Shown: positions 8,371 through 17,194 of the stretch, piece after piece
Layout of the letters: the number at the start of each line of letters is the position of its first letter
Position numbering within the stretch: the first letter of the stretch is position 1
Source of the DNA: Methanomassiliicoccales archaeon
Lineage (GTDB): Archaea; Thermoplasmatota; Thermoplasmata; Methanomassiliicoccales; JAAEEP01
DNA length: 64,000 bases
Assembly: GCA_013415695.1 (NCBI GenBank)
Contig: JAAEEP010000009.1
Span: forward strand, 1-64,000
Direction of reading: 5' to 3'
Translations under genes and position numbers: made by a program
The notes under the pieces: model-generated
The model's input: only the letters and a program-made list of their open reading frames with translations
What the model was told of the DNA's origin: nothing
Database searches by the model: none

Positions 8371-9837
8371 ATGGTAATGAACATGGCTTGGGACGGTCCT
8401 ATCGAAAAAATCAACAATTTCCGCTGGAGGATCCCGCAGAATTATAAGGATTGCATGAACACCGATGCAGTGATCTTCGCAGACGATGAGATGATTCCAT
8501 CCATATTGAGGGACAACGCCCCGGAGCAGGCGGCAAATGTAGCCTGCCTCCCAGGAATCGTGGGTAGATCCTTGGCGATGCCGGACATCCACTGGGGATA
8601 CGGATTCCCCATAGGTGGTGTTGCGGCCATGGACTCTGAGGAAGGGGTCATCTCCCCTGGTGGAATCGGCTTCGATATCAATTGCGGGGTGAGGCTTATC
8701 AGAACCGATCTCTGGGATAAAGATGTCCGCCCCAAGATAAAAGACCTTATCGCAATTCTTCTCAAGAACATCCCCGCTGGCCTTGGTTCCAAGGGAGTGA
8801 CCGATGTCGCTGCCAGCCAGATCAACGACATCCTGGAGATGGGATCGGAATGGGCAGTGGCCAACGGATACGGCTGGCCCGAAGATCTGGAGGCGACCGA
8901 GGAGGGCGGCAGAATGAAGGACGCCGACGCCTCAAAGGTCAGTGACAGGGCTAAGAAGAGGGGGATCCCACAGGTTGGATCGCTAGGATCTGGTAACCAT
9001 TTCCTTGAGGTAGACAGAGTAGATAGGATATTCGACGAGAAGGCTGCCAAGGCGTTCGGAATCGAGGGTGAGGGACAGGTAACTGTCACCATCCACTGCG
9101 GTTCCAGGGGCTGCGGACACCAGATAGCCACTGATTACCTGAAAGTGATGGAACACTCGGTCAAGCAGCGGAACATCAGACTACCTGACAGGCAGCTGGC
9201 ATGTGCCCCGGTCACCTCCGATGATGGTCGCAATTACTTCAAGGCCATGGCCTGCGGAGCCAACTTCGCCTGGGCCAACCGTCAGATGATTCTCCATTGG
9301 GTCCGCGATTCATTCCAAGAGATGTTCAATCAACCTCCCGAAGAATTGGGTATGAGGCTCGTGTACGATGTTGCGCATAACATCGCCAAGAAGGAGAAAC
9401 ATATTGTCGAGAGAGAGAAACGGGAGGTTTACGTACACCGAAAGGGAGCAACGAGGGCATTCCCAGCTGGACATGATGAGGTTCCAGCTAAGTACTCTGC
9501 CGTAGGTCAACCTGTCATAATACCTGGAGACATGGGAACTGGCTCTTACGTTCTGGTGGGTACCCAGAAAGCGATGGAGGAATCCTTCGGGTCGACCTGC
9601 CATGGTGCTGGCCGAGTGATGTCCAGAGGGGCAGCCATCCGCAAGTACAACATCAATGATGTCAGGAGAGATCTCGAGGGAAAGGGTATCTATGTCCGAT
9701 CAGTGACCAAGGAGGGGATCCTGGAGGAGGCTCCAGGGGCCTACAAGGACGTTGACCATGTCATCAGGGTGGTTGAGGGGGCAGGATTGGCCAGGCCCGT
9801 TGTAAAACTCTCCCCCATTGGAGTCATGAAGGGTTGA
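8371..9837 (+). CDS. rtcB: RNA-splicing ligase RtcB
   Basis: A 488-residue 3'-phosphate RNA ligase that joins tRNA halves after intron removal and repairs RNA using GTP and Mn2+. Metal and catalytic signatures are visible: D-I-N-C-G-V-R-L (ligand Cys), G-S-L-G-S-G-N-H-F-L-E, H-C-G-S-R-G-C-G-H and the guanylylated-His region C-H-G-A-G-R. There is no intein, unlike several archaeal RtcB genes. ATG occurs at 8371, 8377 (out of use by alignment preference) and 8383. A TTAATAT box at 8344-8350 would place the transcript start near 8371, so a leaderless start is likely. It ends directly against the convergent HD gene. Confidence 0.95.
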   Translation: MVMNMAWDGPIEKINNFRWRIPQNYKDCMNTDAVIFADDEMIPSILRDNAPEQAANVACLPGIVGRSLAMPDIHWGYGFPIGGVAAMDSEEGVISPGGIGFDINCGVRLIRTDLWDKDVRPKIKDLIAILLKNIPAGLGSKGVTDVAASQINDILEMGSEWAVANGYGWPEDLEATEEGGRMKDADASKVSDRAKKRGIPQVGSLGSGNHFLEVDRVDRIFDEKAAKAFGIEGEGQVTVTIHCGSRGCGHQIATDYLKVMEHSVKQRNIRLPDRQLACAPVTSDDGRNYFKAMACGANFAWANRQMILHWVRDSFQEMFNQPPEELGMRLVYDVAHNIAKKEKHIVEREKREVYVHRKGATRAFPAGHDEVPAKYSAVGQPVIIPGDMGTGSYVLVGTQKAMEESFGSTCHGAGRVMSRGAAIRKYNINDVRRDLEGKGIYVRSVTKEGILEEAPGAYKDVDHVIRVVEGAGLARPVVKLSPIGVMKG

Positions 9838-11154
9838 TCAGGAAAAAAGAACCTTGTTGGCTGCTTTGGCAACGGTCTCCACCAAGGGTTTGGGGCAGGA
9901 GACCATCACCGCCCAGTCGTACACACTGCGATACTGCAATGCCCTTGCCAGGGGACTGTACTTGGAAAGGGGCTTCACCCTGCCATTGGCCAGGATAGGC
10001 ACATCCGTCTTTCCGATCCTGGGCTCGGAGAGCATCAACTCCTTAGAAGGGACATCCAATATTATGTCCGAGATGTCCACACCAGCCCTATCGGCGATCT
10101 CGGCTTCCTTTGCCTTGCGCTTCTGGTAATCGGCAAGAGGAAGCAGTCTCTCCAGCTTAGAGTCTTCGATTTCTGAGGTATTGAGGGAGAAGGCTTTCTT
10201 GTAAAGCTTCCTATATTTCATCTCTGTGACTATTTTTGCGGGTTTCCCTCCACAATCGATCAGGCTTCGGGAGAGCGAACAATCTGTCTCTCCTTGAATG
10301 TTGTCCAGTATTCTTTCGTCAGCGAGTTCCACCGCCTTGCAGAGCATCATCTCTGCTATCCTGACTGTCTTATGAAAGTAAACAGAGGTGTACATCAGAG
10401 CCCTCGCCACAAGAAGGCCCTCTATTGCTACAACCCCTCCTTTTTGAACGACCACGTCTCCGTGGAAGGTGGAGATCGTCTCCAGTATCCTGTCGAGATC
10501 TATTGTCCCGTGAGCAACCCCAGTATAGTAGGCATCACGCAGCAGGTAGTCCATCTGGTCAGCGTCGACCGGCCCGTGGATTATCTGCCTCTGGAAGTTG
10601 CTGCTCCCGAAGTGAGCCTGTCCCTCCTCCACCATCAGGTGATCCTGACCCACTCGGTCCAGCTCCTCCTGACCTATGAGGTCCCCAACCCTCCTGGCCG
10701 AAAGTCCATGAGATTCTAAGAGCTCTGAGATCGGCTCCATGTCTCCCAGCAATTCGGCTGAACGTTCTGGTAAGCCTTTCATCTCACCAAGAATTATGGA
10801 ACGGGTCACCTCCATGTGGTCCTTGCCCGTGTGGTCCCGAATAACCGTTTCCATAGTATGGGAAAAGGGCGGATGACCCAGGTCATGAAGGAGCGCAGCG
10901 GCCAGGACTTCCTCGATCTCTTCATCCTCAAGGCCAAGGGAATTGGCCATCTTTCCCGCTATGAAGAAGGTGCCTAGCGAGTGCTCGAGACGGGTGTGAT
11001 TGGCTCCTGGGAAGACCAGGTGAGCTAATCCTAGCTGATGCACGTGGTGCAGACGCTGCATCTCAGGTCTCTCGAGAAGCTTAAGATAAAGATCCCAGAC
11101 CCTGACGCTTCCATGGACACTATCGTGAATGACCTTGAATCCAGTCAACGGCAT
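9838..11154 (-). CDS. HD-domain phosphohydrolase (dNTPase-like)
   Basis: A 438-residue HD-superfamily protein of the COG1078 type, related to dNTP triphosphohydrolases and SAMHD1. The metal site is complete: H-T-R-L-E-H-S-L-G near residue 55, A-L-L-H-D-L-G-H-P-P-F-S-H near residue 90, and a later D in P-V-D-A-D-Q-M-D-Y. Relatives remove triphosphate from deoxynucleotides; the exact substrate cannot be read from sequence. Its stop codon abuts the rtcB stop with no spacer. A GTG/ATG alternative start was not needed, because ATG 11154 begins the usual G-F-K-V-I-x-D-x-V-H-G sequence. Confidence 0.85.
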   Translation of the reverse strand: MPLTGFKVIHDSVHGSVRVWDLYLKLLERPEMQRLHHVHQLGLAHLVFPGANHTRLEHSLGTFFIAGKMANSLGLEDEEIEEVLAAALLHDLGHPPFSHTMETVIRDHTGKDHMEVTRSIILGEMKGLPERSAELLGDMEPISELLESHGLSARRVGDLIGQEELDRVGQDHLMVEEGQAHFGSSNFQRQIIHGPVDADQMDYLLRDAYYTGVAHGTIDLDRILETISTFHGDVVVQKGGVVAIEGLLVARALMYTSVYFHKTVRIAEMMLCKAVELADERILDNIQGETDCSLSRSLIDCGGKPAKIVTEMKYRKLYKKAFSLNTSEIEDSKLERLLPLADYQKRKAKEAEIADRAGVDISDIILDVPSKELMLSEPRIGKTDVPILANGRVKPLSKYSPLARALQYRSVYDWAVMVSCPKPLVETVAKAANKVLFS

Positions 11155-11258
11155 TCGTATCGGATATGACTCTTAAGAAACTTACCCGTGCTTCAAGCTC
11201 TTAGTATAGAAGATCATGTCTTTCACTGGGATGGTGAAACCATTTGACAGTGGCCCTT

Positions 11259-11636
11259 TCAGAAGCCACCTTTTATCTTATGGCGATCCACCTTGATACC
11301 GTTCGGCGTGACCACGATCAGGTTCTTGCCTATGGCGGCAACATCCCCGTTTGTATCTCGGGCGACCGCCTTGAGTTCGGTGGTGATCCTCTTGAGTGTG
11401 AGCGAATCGTTCTGGACAGCGGAGTAATCTACCAAGAGTATGTTGCCGTTATAGACCGGCTTGGCGATGGATGAAACGTCCTCGTACCGGTAGATTTCAG
11501 CCACCTTCACCATTCCGCTACCCCCAAGCGGATTCTCCTCTTCAAAATTCAGCTGACCGAGATCGATGTATTGATCAGTTTCAACCGTCTGGATTTCTTC
11601 CCTCGATCGACTAAAAGGCTTCTTCAATAGCGCCAT
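11259..11636 (-). CDS. sepF: SepF-like archaeal cell-division protein
   Basis: A 125-residue SepF homologue. SepF anchors the FtsZ ring to the membrane in many euryarchaea. The N-terminus (M-A-L-L-K-K-P-F) is a short amphipathic membrane-targeting helix. An acidic linker follows, and residues about 45-125 form the SepF fold with V-K-V-A-E-I-Y-R-Y-E-D and D-G-D-V-A-A-I-G-like sequence (N-G-D-V-A-A-I-G-K-N). The longer frame to 11696 is rejected, because a TTTAAG TATA box lies inside it and M-A-L-L is the conserved start. No ftsZ gene is in the window. Confidence 0.85.
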   Translation of the reverse strand: MALLKKPFSRSREEIQTVETDQYIDLGQLNFEEENPLGGSGMVKVAEIYRYEDVSSIAKPVYNGNILLVDYSAVQNDSLTLKRITTELKAVARDTNGDVAAIGKNLIVVTPNGIKVDRHKIKGGF

Positions 11637-11717
11637 GGAATCCCACTTTGTTGTAATAGGGGGATGTGTTCTTAAACCTTTCAGTTGGGTACCCACAAAG
11701 GAAAGAGCTGGATTGAC

Positions 11718-12212
11718 TCACTTCTCATCGTACTTCCACAACTTATCCCCAACATAATGAATGGTCGCCACGGCCTTACCAGACTTGGCTGAGATCATGT
11801 CAGACCCGGACATAAGTGCTTTGCCGATGGCCAGGGGTCTTGCGTTCTTCTCATCTCGTATCCAGACCATATCCCCTTCTTCAAGCTGTAGATCTGCGTC
11901 CACTACACCTGGTGCCATGACATCTGCCCCGTTCGCCACGTAGGGGACAGCACCCATGTCCACGGTCACGAAAGCGCGGTCTGCACCGAGCTCCAGGATC
12001 CCCCTCACTGTGAGGAAGGGTTTCCCTTCCACGATGATTGCCACGATGTCACCATTCACGAAGATGACATCGTACTCCATGCTGGAAGCGATATCGACCA
12101 TGTCCTCTGTCGAAAATACGTCCATTCCCATTGTCTCATTGAGCTCTTGGGCAAGCGCCTTGACTTCCTTGTTCCTGAGGCGTCGACGCTTCCTGATCCT
12201 GATCTCCGCCAT
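11718..12212 (-). CDS. PUA-domain RNA-binding protein (MCTS1/DUF1947-like)
   Basis: A 164-residue protein with a basic N-terminus (I-R-I-R-K-R-R-R-L) and an N-terminal DUF1947-like domain. The C-terminal PUA domain spans about 80-160, with V-D-M-G-A-V-P-Y-V-A-N-G-A-D-V-M-A-P-G-V and a later G-K-A-V-A-T-I-H-Y-V-G-D. Eukaryotic relatives such as MCT-1 bind the ribosome. The archaeal protein probably binds rRNA or tRNA. A GGAG site 5 nt before ATG 12212 fixes the start; the TTG at 12221 is less likely. Confidence 0.8.
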   Translation of the reverse strand: MAEIRIRKRRRLRNKEVKALAQELNETMGMDVFSTEDMVDIASSMEYDVIFVNGDIVAIIVEGKPFLTVRGILELGADRAFVTVDMGAVPYVANGADVMAPGVVDADLQLEEGDMVWIRDEKNARPLAIGKALMSGSDMISAKSGKAVATIHYVGDKLWKYDEK

Positions 12213-12268
12213 GCTCTCCAAATATGGATATCGGCTAAAAAATGCTATTGGAGTTTTCGGGCTATTTC

Positions 12269-12790
12269 TCAGTGGGAACCTTTCTCAGTGGTTCCCCCGT
12301 CCTTGACGTCCCTCTTTGCCCCCCTGCGGTTCAACTTCTTCTCCCGTTTTTCCTGTCTCCTGAGGGATTTCTTCTCTTTCTTCTCAGCTTTGAGGGTGAC
12401 CTTCTTGATCTTTTTCTCTTTCTTTCGATCCTTGCGATGCTGTTCCATTTCAGCCAATGACATCGGTTTATCGGGATCTTCTTCAAATTCCTCAGGCTCC
12501 GTGATCGATTCGGAATCCTGCTCTTGGTCTTCAGATTCTTCCTCGACAGGTTCAGCTTCTTCAGGGATTTTTTCTACTTCGTCAGGACTCGTTTCGAGCT
12601 CCTCTTCGGATTCCACCGCCACCTGAAGAGGGGATTCAGGATAGAAATCATCGACATGTAAGGCAAGTTCCTCAAGTTCGTCAAGCCCGCTCATTGAGAG
12701 CTCTGTGCCGCAGAACTGGCACTTCTTAGACGTAGCAGGTATCGACCTGTCACATATGGGGCACTCTATAAGTATCTCATCCAGTTCCAA
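12269..12790 (-). CDS. Zinc-ribbon protein with acidic linker and basic coiled tail
   Basis: A 173-residue protein of unknown function. Residues about 9-29 form a compact zinc ribbon (C-P-I-C then C-Q-F-C). A very acidic, Glu/Ser-rich and probably disordered stretch follows at about 55-110. The tail (about 112-173) is extremely Lys/Arg-rich with a heptad-like charged pattern. The charge split suggests a nucleic-acid or ribosome-associated adaptor, which is inference. It lies 57 bp upstream of the PUA gene on the same strand and may be co-transcribed with it and sepF. Confidence 0.6.
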   Translation of the reverse strand: MELDEILIECPICDRSIPATSKKCQFCGTELSMSGLDELEELALHVDDFYPESPLQVAVESEEELETSPDEVEKIPEEAEPVEEESEDQEQDSESITEPEEFEEDPDKPMSLAEMEQHRKDRKKEKKIKKVTLKAEKKEKKSLRRQEKREKKLNRRGAKRDVKDGGTTEKGSH

Positions 12791-13000
12791 AGAATCCCTA
12801 TCATTCGCAACGAGGATTTCGTGATATAACCCTTGTGGTATTATTCACTCCTATTAATAATGAGAACAATGAGGACAATGGATGGGTCGACATTCTCATA
12901 AATGGTATCAATGCGGAAAACGAGGGATTCGAACTTCTGGTTATCAATTGAGATATTGGGCAGAGAAGGATTTAATAAACACTTGTGAGTGGGTCGGGTG

Positions 13001-13822
13001 ATGAAATGGGGATTGCTGGGTGTCAGGCTGGGCATTCTGGGCATCAATATCGTCATAATTGTCATAATCATCATGAGCATCGTTCCTCTCGCCACGGGAG
13101 GAATGGACGTCGATATCCCTGAAGGACAGACCAGCTGGACGGTTCAGGACAATGTCATCTCGTTGAGTCAACCGGTCAGAATATACAACGGCGGCTTCTA
13201 CGACTTCGAGGACTTCACCGTTCACTTCTACCTTGAGGATTCGGATGGTAGTGTGATCACCGATTACCGCAACAGCCCGGTGGACATCGATGCCGGCAAG
13301 AGGACCACTGTCAATATCAACCTGCGTATTGATCTCAACGACATGGGCGAGGAGGGGATGAGGAACCTCGTCTTCAACGGTACGACATTCAATATGCTGG
13401 TAGAGATAGACACGGCCTACATGATGAAGCTGATCTGGCTCAACGTGAATGTCTCGGAGGAGATGGAGTGGGAACCCCTGATCCAAGACTACGGGATCAA
13501 CGAATGGGGCATCCAATACTACATGGTCGGAAGCCAGATGCAGATCGACGTCCCCTATTTCATAGAAGCCTCCGAGATGCTCAATGACCAAGATGTTGGA
13601 ATAGACTGTGTGCTGAGGAACGATACCTCCGTCATGGGTAACGCCAGCGAACAGGTGACTCTCCAGGGATACACCGAGGGTACTTTGAGCTTCCTGCTCA
13701 GTGAAGAGGCGAGCCAATGGCTGCTGCACAACGAGGAGGAACTGACCTTTGATTTCCAGATCGAGGTGGAAGAAGTCACTGGAAATCAAGAATACCACTA
13801 CCACTGGGATCCGTCAACATGA
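13001..13822 (+). CDS. Membrane-anchored extracytoplasmic protein, unknown function
   Basis: A 273-residue protein with one N-terminal hydrophobic helix (about 3-32, ending S-I-V-P-L-A) and a Thr/Asn-rich exterior part. Two beta-rich repeats show alternation of V-R-I-Y-N-G-G-F-Y-D-F-E-D-F-T-V-H-type and V-P-Y-F-I-E-A-S-type sequence, reminiscent of LEA14/WHy-like beta sandwiches. ATG 13001 is preferred over GTG 12989, because TTTAATAAA at 12970-12978 would start transcription near 13000. The next gene begins 9 bp later, so the two membrane proteins form an operon. I do not recognise a named family. Confidence 0.65.
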   Translation: MKWGLLGVRLGILGINIVIIVIIIMSIVPLATGGMDVDIPEGQTSWTVQDNVISLSQPVRIYNGGFYDFEDFTVHFYLEDSDGSVITDYRNSPVDIDAGKRTTVNINLRIDLNDMGEEGMRNLVFNGTTFNMLVEIDTAYMMKLIWLNVNVSEEMEWEPLIQDYGINEWGIQYYMVGSQMQIDVPYFIEASEMLNDQDVGIDCVLRNDTSVMGNASEQVTLQGYTEGTLSFLLSEEASQWLLHNEEELTFDFQIEVEEVTGNQEYHYHWDPST

Positions 13823-13831
13823 GGTGAGAAG

Positions 13832-14578
13832 ATGGGTGATTTTGCTTTGGAAAACGGAAAGGTCAGTAAGGGCATAATCGGCGCTATCCTGGCGGCTGTG
13901 AAGTACCTGGTGATACCTGTTCTTATCGTCAGCATCATCCTTGCCATGCTGAGCGATTTCGCTGAGGGATACCTTCCACTCGAAGAGCTCGAAGCCATCA
14001 GACTCTCGTTGATCGTCTTTGCATTACCTGTCATAGCTCTTGCCTTCTTTGTCGGATTCTATCCCAAGGGTTCCTACTCAAGGATGACCTTCGGTATAAT
14101 CTACGTAGCTTCCATCTGCTTATGGCTCTGGTTGGCAGCCCAGGGGGGAAAGATCGATGCTTCGATCGAGTTCGTAGGATTGGCCCTGGACTTCACTGTA
14201 CTCCTACTGCTGTTCATATTCGCGGCTTCGCTCAAGTCGCTGTTCTACATAGCTGAGGCTCCCTCATACCGAGAGGAGTTCCTGAAAAAGAAGGAGCTGG
14301 AGCGGGGGGCACAACCAGGACCAAGCGGTTCGACCAATCAAGCTGGACCTTCCCTGCAACCACAAACCAGATCTGAGGTCCAAACCGAAGCCCAGATCAC
14401 GGAGGAGCCTAAGAGTGGTCCGGAGGATATCAACAGCCCCCAACCAGCCACTGAATCCACGACATCGGCGTCAACAAAAATCTCAATGCCGCTTCCATCG
14501 TCAACCGATTCTTCCGTTAGTGGGAGCTCAGAAGAGGTGGAAACCAACTCGGATATCTCGGATTCAGTGAGCGATTGA
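13832..14578 (+). CDS. Four-TM membrane protein with Ser/Thr/Pro-rich C-terminal tail
   Basis: A 248-residue protein. Four hydrophobic helices lie at about 13-35, 55-75, 88-108 and 117-140. The C-terminal 90 residues are low complexity, rich in Ser, Thr, Pro, Gln and Glu, and probably disordered. It starts 9 bp after the preceding membrane-anchored gene, with GGTGAG as ribosome site, so both products probably work together in the membrane. No family was recognised. Confidence 0.6.
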   Translation: MGDFALENGKVSKGIIGAILAAVKYLVIPVLIVSIILAMLSDFAEGYLPLEELEAIRLSLIVFALPVIALAFFVGFYPKGSYSRMTFGIIYVASICLWLWLAAQGGKIDASIEFVGLALDFTVLLLLFIFAASLKSLFYIAEAPSYREEFLKKKELERGAQPGPSGSTNQAGPSLQPQTRSEVQTEAQITEEPKSGPEDINSPQPATESTTSASTKISMPLPSSTDSSVSGSSEEVETNSDISDSVSD

Positions 14579-14604
14579 AAATAACTGATGGTGCCAGTAT
14601 TCGT

Positions 14605-15291
14605 TCAGGAGAGTATGTTGATGCCCTTCTTCCCTATCTCGAACACTAGGTACTCTATGGGCGCTGCCATCGATCTCATCTTAACAATCTCCATGGCTCT
14701 CTCCCTTGAGTCGGTGTAGGGATTATCTCTTTTCATCAGTTTGATTACACCGTGCACGGAGTACAGCGCCACCTCCTTCTTGTCCTTCATGAGGGTCTCA
14801 TCAGAGATTATCAGGGAGGTGCATTTCCTCTTACTAAGAGTGTAAACTAGAAAGTCCAGCTGTTGTCTGAACTGAGATAGTGCCATATCCAGTGCTAGGA
14901 TTCCCAGGTTGTCGATGACCACTACCTCAGTATCGGGTTCGATGACCTCCAGGAGTCCGCCGAAGCCGGTCTCGGGGCCAAAGAAGGTGAATTGGTACTT
15001 GGCTTCCACCATGCGTTCCTCGAGCAGCGGGACGATCCGGAGGAGACCCTCCTGTTGGTACTTGACGAAATCCCACCCGAACTGAGCCGCCTGAACAATC
15101 AAGTCCTCCTTGGTCTCCTCGATGGCAACATAGGCACATTTCTTACCTTGGGAGCAGCTCTTCTCAATGAAATGGAGCGCGAGGATCGTCTTGCCAGAAC
15201 CTGCGCTCCCCGTTACAAGAACGCACTTACCGCTAGGGTAACCGCCAATGATGCGATCGAGCTCCAGAATACCAGTGGAATTCTTCTCCAA
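14605..15291 (-). CDS. KaiC-like RecA-superfamily ATPase
   Basis: A 228-residue single-domain KaiC-like ATPase. The Walker A motif G-S-A-G-S-G-K-T is at 28-35, E-E-T follows the second strand, and Walker B is V-V-V-I-D-N-L-G near residue 124. A C-terminal M-K-R/I-V-K-M-R-S-M motif resembles the R-x-K-M-R-x-x motif of the family. Such archaeal proteins act in signalling or motility control and are often linked to DUF835 or receiver proteins. The start is TTG 15291, with GAGGTGGG as ribosome site. An ATATTATATAAC promoter element lies on this strand at about 15363-15374. Confidence 0.8.
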   Translation of the reverse strand: MEKNSTGILELDRIIGGYPSGKCVLVTGSAGSGKTILALHFIEKSCSQGKKCAYVAIEETKEDLIVQAAQFGWDFVKYQQEGLLRIVPLLEERMVEAKYQFTFFGPETGFGGLLEVIEPDTEVVVIDNLGILALDMALSQFRQQLDFLVYTLSKRKCTSLIISDETLMKDKKEVALYSVHGVIKLMKRDNPYTDSRERAMEIVKMRSMAAPIEYLVFEIGKKGINILS

Positions 15292-15543
15292 TCAAACCCA
15301 CCTCGGGCATTCGATACACTAGTGAAGACCTCACTCAGTCCTGCCCGTATCATGGGTCAGACGTTATATAATATCTTCCTGCTGAATGGCAAAATGAATA
15401 CCAATAATGAACCTTCTGGCCTGCACTGAACCGAAGTCATCGAACCCTCATTAACACAAGATTCCATTAGGTCTCAAGGTAATAAATAAATACCCGGGCT
15501 GTTTCTTCCACAAGGACAGGGGGCATGAGAACTGGGAATCAGT

Positions 15544-16257
15544 ATGGCCATCTGCGAGCTTGACAGTGATGATTCACTATGCAAGAAGGCAAAACTAACG
15601 ATCGTCAGGGTTCACCTGGACTCCATTGAGGGTCTGGAGGAATATGCGGAATACGACCTTGTAATATCCAACACCATGGCAAAGAAGGTACTGGGTGATT
15701 CATGGGAGCAGTTCCTGAAGAGGAATAGACTTGACAACGATCAGGAACAGATCTATCTAGATAAGTTGAAGAAAGAGGCTGACAGGGAGATATTGATACC
15801 ACATGCCGAGAAGCGATACACCGGCTGGTTCGTTATGGACGACCTTCCGGTAAAGGTTGCGGAGGAAGTACTATCCAGAAAAGGCGATGAGGACCTCCTG
15901 ACAGGGTGGGACATGATCTCCTTCGATGAAATGAACAGTACCTGCGCAGTTTGTGAACTGTCTTGGGATAAAGGGAGAGGATGCATTGGAACTTTCGGTC
16001 CGGACAGCGGTCTTCTCCCTGGGATCGCGGAGAAGTATGGATGTGAGATTATCGCTAACGTCCCCAAGTTGGCCGAGAATGGAGAGAAGCTTTCCACTCA
16101 GGACGCGAAGCGACTGCTCGAAGAGATCGCTCTGCTGAGGGAGAAGCTTCCTGATGAGGGGAAGATGATGGTCCGCCGATACGCAGGAGTACTCGACCGT
16201 CTTGAGAAGATGGCCGAAGTCTGCACGGGATATGGTACCAGATTCTACTTCATCTGA
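15544..16257 (+). CDS. Conserved-looking hypothetical protein with Cys cluster
   Basis: A 237-residue soluble protein I do not recognise. The first 70 residues resemble an alpha/beta segment (L-V-I-S-N-T-M-A-K-K-V-L-G). Residues about 137-150 hold C-A-V-C-E-L followed by a third Cys in G-R-G-C-I-G, and another Cys lies near 165 in K-Y-G-C-E-I. A metal or Fe-S site is therefore possible. A helical C-terminus ends the protein. Two tryptophans and G-P-D-S-G-L-L-P-G suggest a folded globular domain. It overlaps or directly precedes the PadR gene, which may regulate it. A TATA-like AATAAATAAATA lies at 15481. Confidence 0.5.
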   Translation: MAICELDSDDSLCKKAKLTIVRVHLDSIEGLEEYAEYDLVISNTMAKKVLGDSWEQFLKRNRLDNDQEQIYLDKLKKEADREILIPHAEKRYTGWFVMDDLPVKVAEEVLSRKGDEDLLTGWDMISFDEMNSTCAVCELSWDKGRGCIGTFGPDSGLLPGIAEKYGCEIIANVPKLAENGEKLSTQDAKRLLEEIALLREKLPDEGKMMVRRYAGVLDRLEKMAEVCTGYGTRFYFI

Positions 16258-16630
16258 ACGAATTAGCCTAGGGAGGAATAGTATCGAAGACAGAGAGAAG
16301 TTCAATAGGACCTTCGGGGGTCATGGGTTCAAGACCGGGTTTCTGAAGCTGATGCTTCTCAAGCTGATCTCCGAGGAACCTTCTCATGGTTATGCATTGA
16401 TGCAGAACATCGAGAGCCACACGGACCAGGACTGGAGACCGAGCCCTGGCTCCATCTATCCCGCCCTTCAAGAACTGGAGAAGAAGGGGCTGATATCATT
16501 CGAGAGCGTAGGTCGCCAGAAGGTATACCGGATAACCCCTGAGGGCGAGATAGTGCTAAAACAGGCTGTTAGTCACCTGAAGATGGTGCTCCGTCACATG
16601 AGATCCGTCTTCTCCGATGAGATTCTCTGA
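16232..16630 (+). CDS. PadR-family transcriptional regulator
   Basis: A winged-helix repressor of the PadR type. The core begins F-K-T-G-F-L-K-L-M-L-L-K-L-I, followed by P-S-H-G-Y-A-L-M-Q-N-I and S-P-G-S-I-Y-P-A-L-Q-E-L-E-K-K-G-L-I, the family hallmark. A C-terminal helix mediates dimerisation. The start is uncertain. ATG 16232 overlaps the previous gene by 26 bp, while a strong GGGAGG site at 16271-16276 is followed in frame only by ATC at 16283. Length from ATG would be 132 residues. It is probably co-transcribed with the preceding hypothetical gene. Confidence 0.85.
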   Translation: MVPDSTSSERISLGRNSIEDREKFNRTFGGHGFKTGFLKLMLLKLISEEPSHGYALMQNIESHTDQDWRPSPGSIYPALQELEKKGLISFESVGRQKVYRITPEGEIVLKQAVSHLKMVLRHMRSVFSDEIL

Positions 16631-16693
16631 CCGATTCAGGCTTGCAGAAGAGAAGATATGTGTTTAATAGGTTGATATGTCGTTATAGTGGAC

Positions 16694-17194
16694 ATGCCCT
16701 ACATTCAGAAGAAGTTCGTTGAGCTAACGGTGGAGGAGGTGGCAGATAATCTGATCGTAGAGCCTTCCGTGATCTCCCGGAATGCCAGCATAAGGGAGGT
16801 CATCGACGCCATGCTCGAGAACCCCATCACCAGAAAGGTATATGTGGTGGATAGCGAGGGCAAGCTGGTGGGAATGGTGACCACCGCTACCATTCTCCGG
16901 CTTATCGGATACAGGGTCGGGGTACGAACTGGGACGCTCTCATTCTACAAGTTCCTCAGGGATACTCTGAAGGAGGAGGTGAATTCAGTAATGGAAGCGC
17001 CGGTGTTCGTGAGACCCAAGAACAAGCTGACCGAAGCCCTCCTTAAGATGCTGGATGAGAACATGAACGACATCCCTGTGGTTGACGAGAACATGAAGTT
17101 ATTGGGGGAGCTTAATAGCCTGGAACTCTTTTCCAAGGCCAGGGATCTGTTCATAGAGGAAGGTGACCACAAACCGGACACCGTTCAGACCTAG
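16694..17194 (+). CDS. Tandem CBS-domain protein
   Basis: A 166-residue protein made of two CBS motifs (about 18-75 and 95-155), with V-G-M-V-T-T-A-T-I and D-I-P-V-V-D-E as conserved ends. CBS pairs bind adenine nucleotides or SAM and usually regulate a partner. A TTTAATAG box at 16663-16670 puts the transcript start near 16692, so the ATG at 16694 (or in-frame GTG at 16688) would be leaderless. No partner domain is fused. The 3' end overlaps the convergent ThiF-like gene by 44 bp. Confidence 0.8.
   Translation: MPYIQKKFVELTVEEVADNLIVEPSVISRNASIREVIDAMLENPITRKVYVVDSEGKLVGMVTTATILRLIGYRVGVRTGTLSFYKFLRDTLKEEVNSVMEAPVFVRPKNKLTEALLKMLDENMNDIPVVDENMKLLGELNSLELFSKARDLFIEEGDHKPDTVQT

Noticed and set aside
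8442-9131. 229-codon minus frame opposite rtcB
   Set aside because: Antisense shadow inside an intact RtcB gene.
8371-9837. Possible intein in rtcB
   Set aside because: The protein has normal length (488 residues) with all RtcB motifs contiguous; no intein blocks.
12900-12940. T-arm-like GATTCGAAC suggesting a second tRNA
   Set aside because: The T stem does not pair and no acceptor or anticodon stem can be built around it.
12944-13804. 286-codon minus frame opposite the membrane protein at 13001
   Set aside because: Long but His/Val/Asp-rich antisense shadow; the plus frame has TM segment, promoter and operon context.
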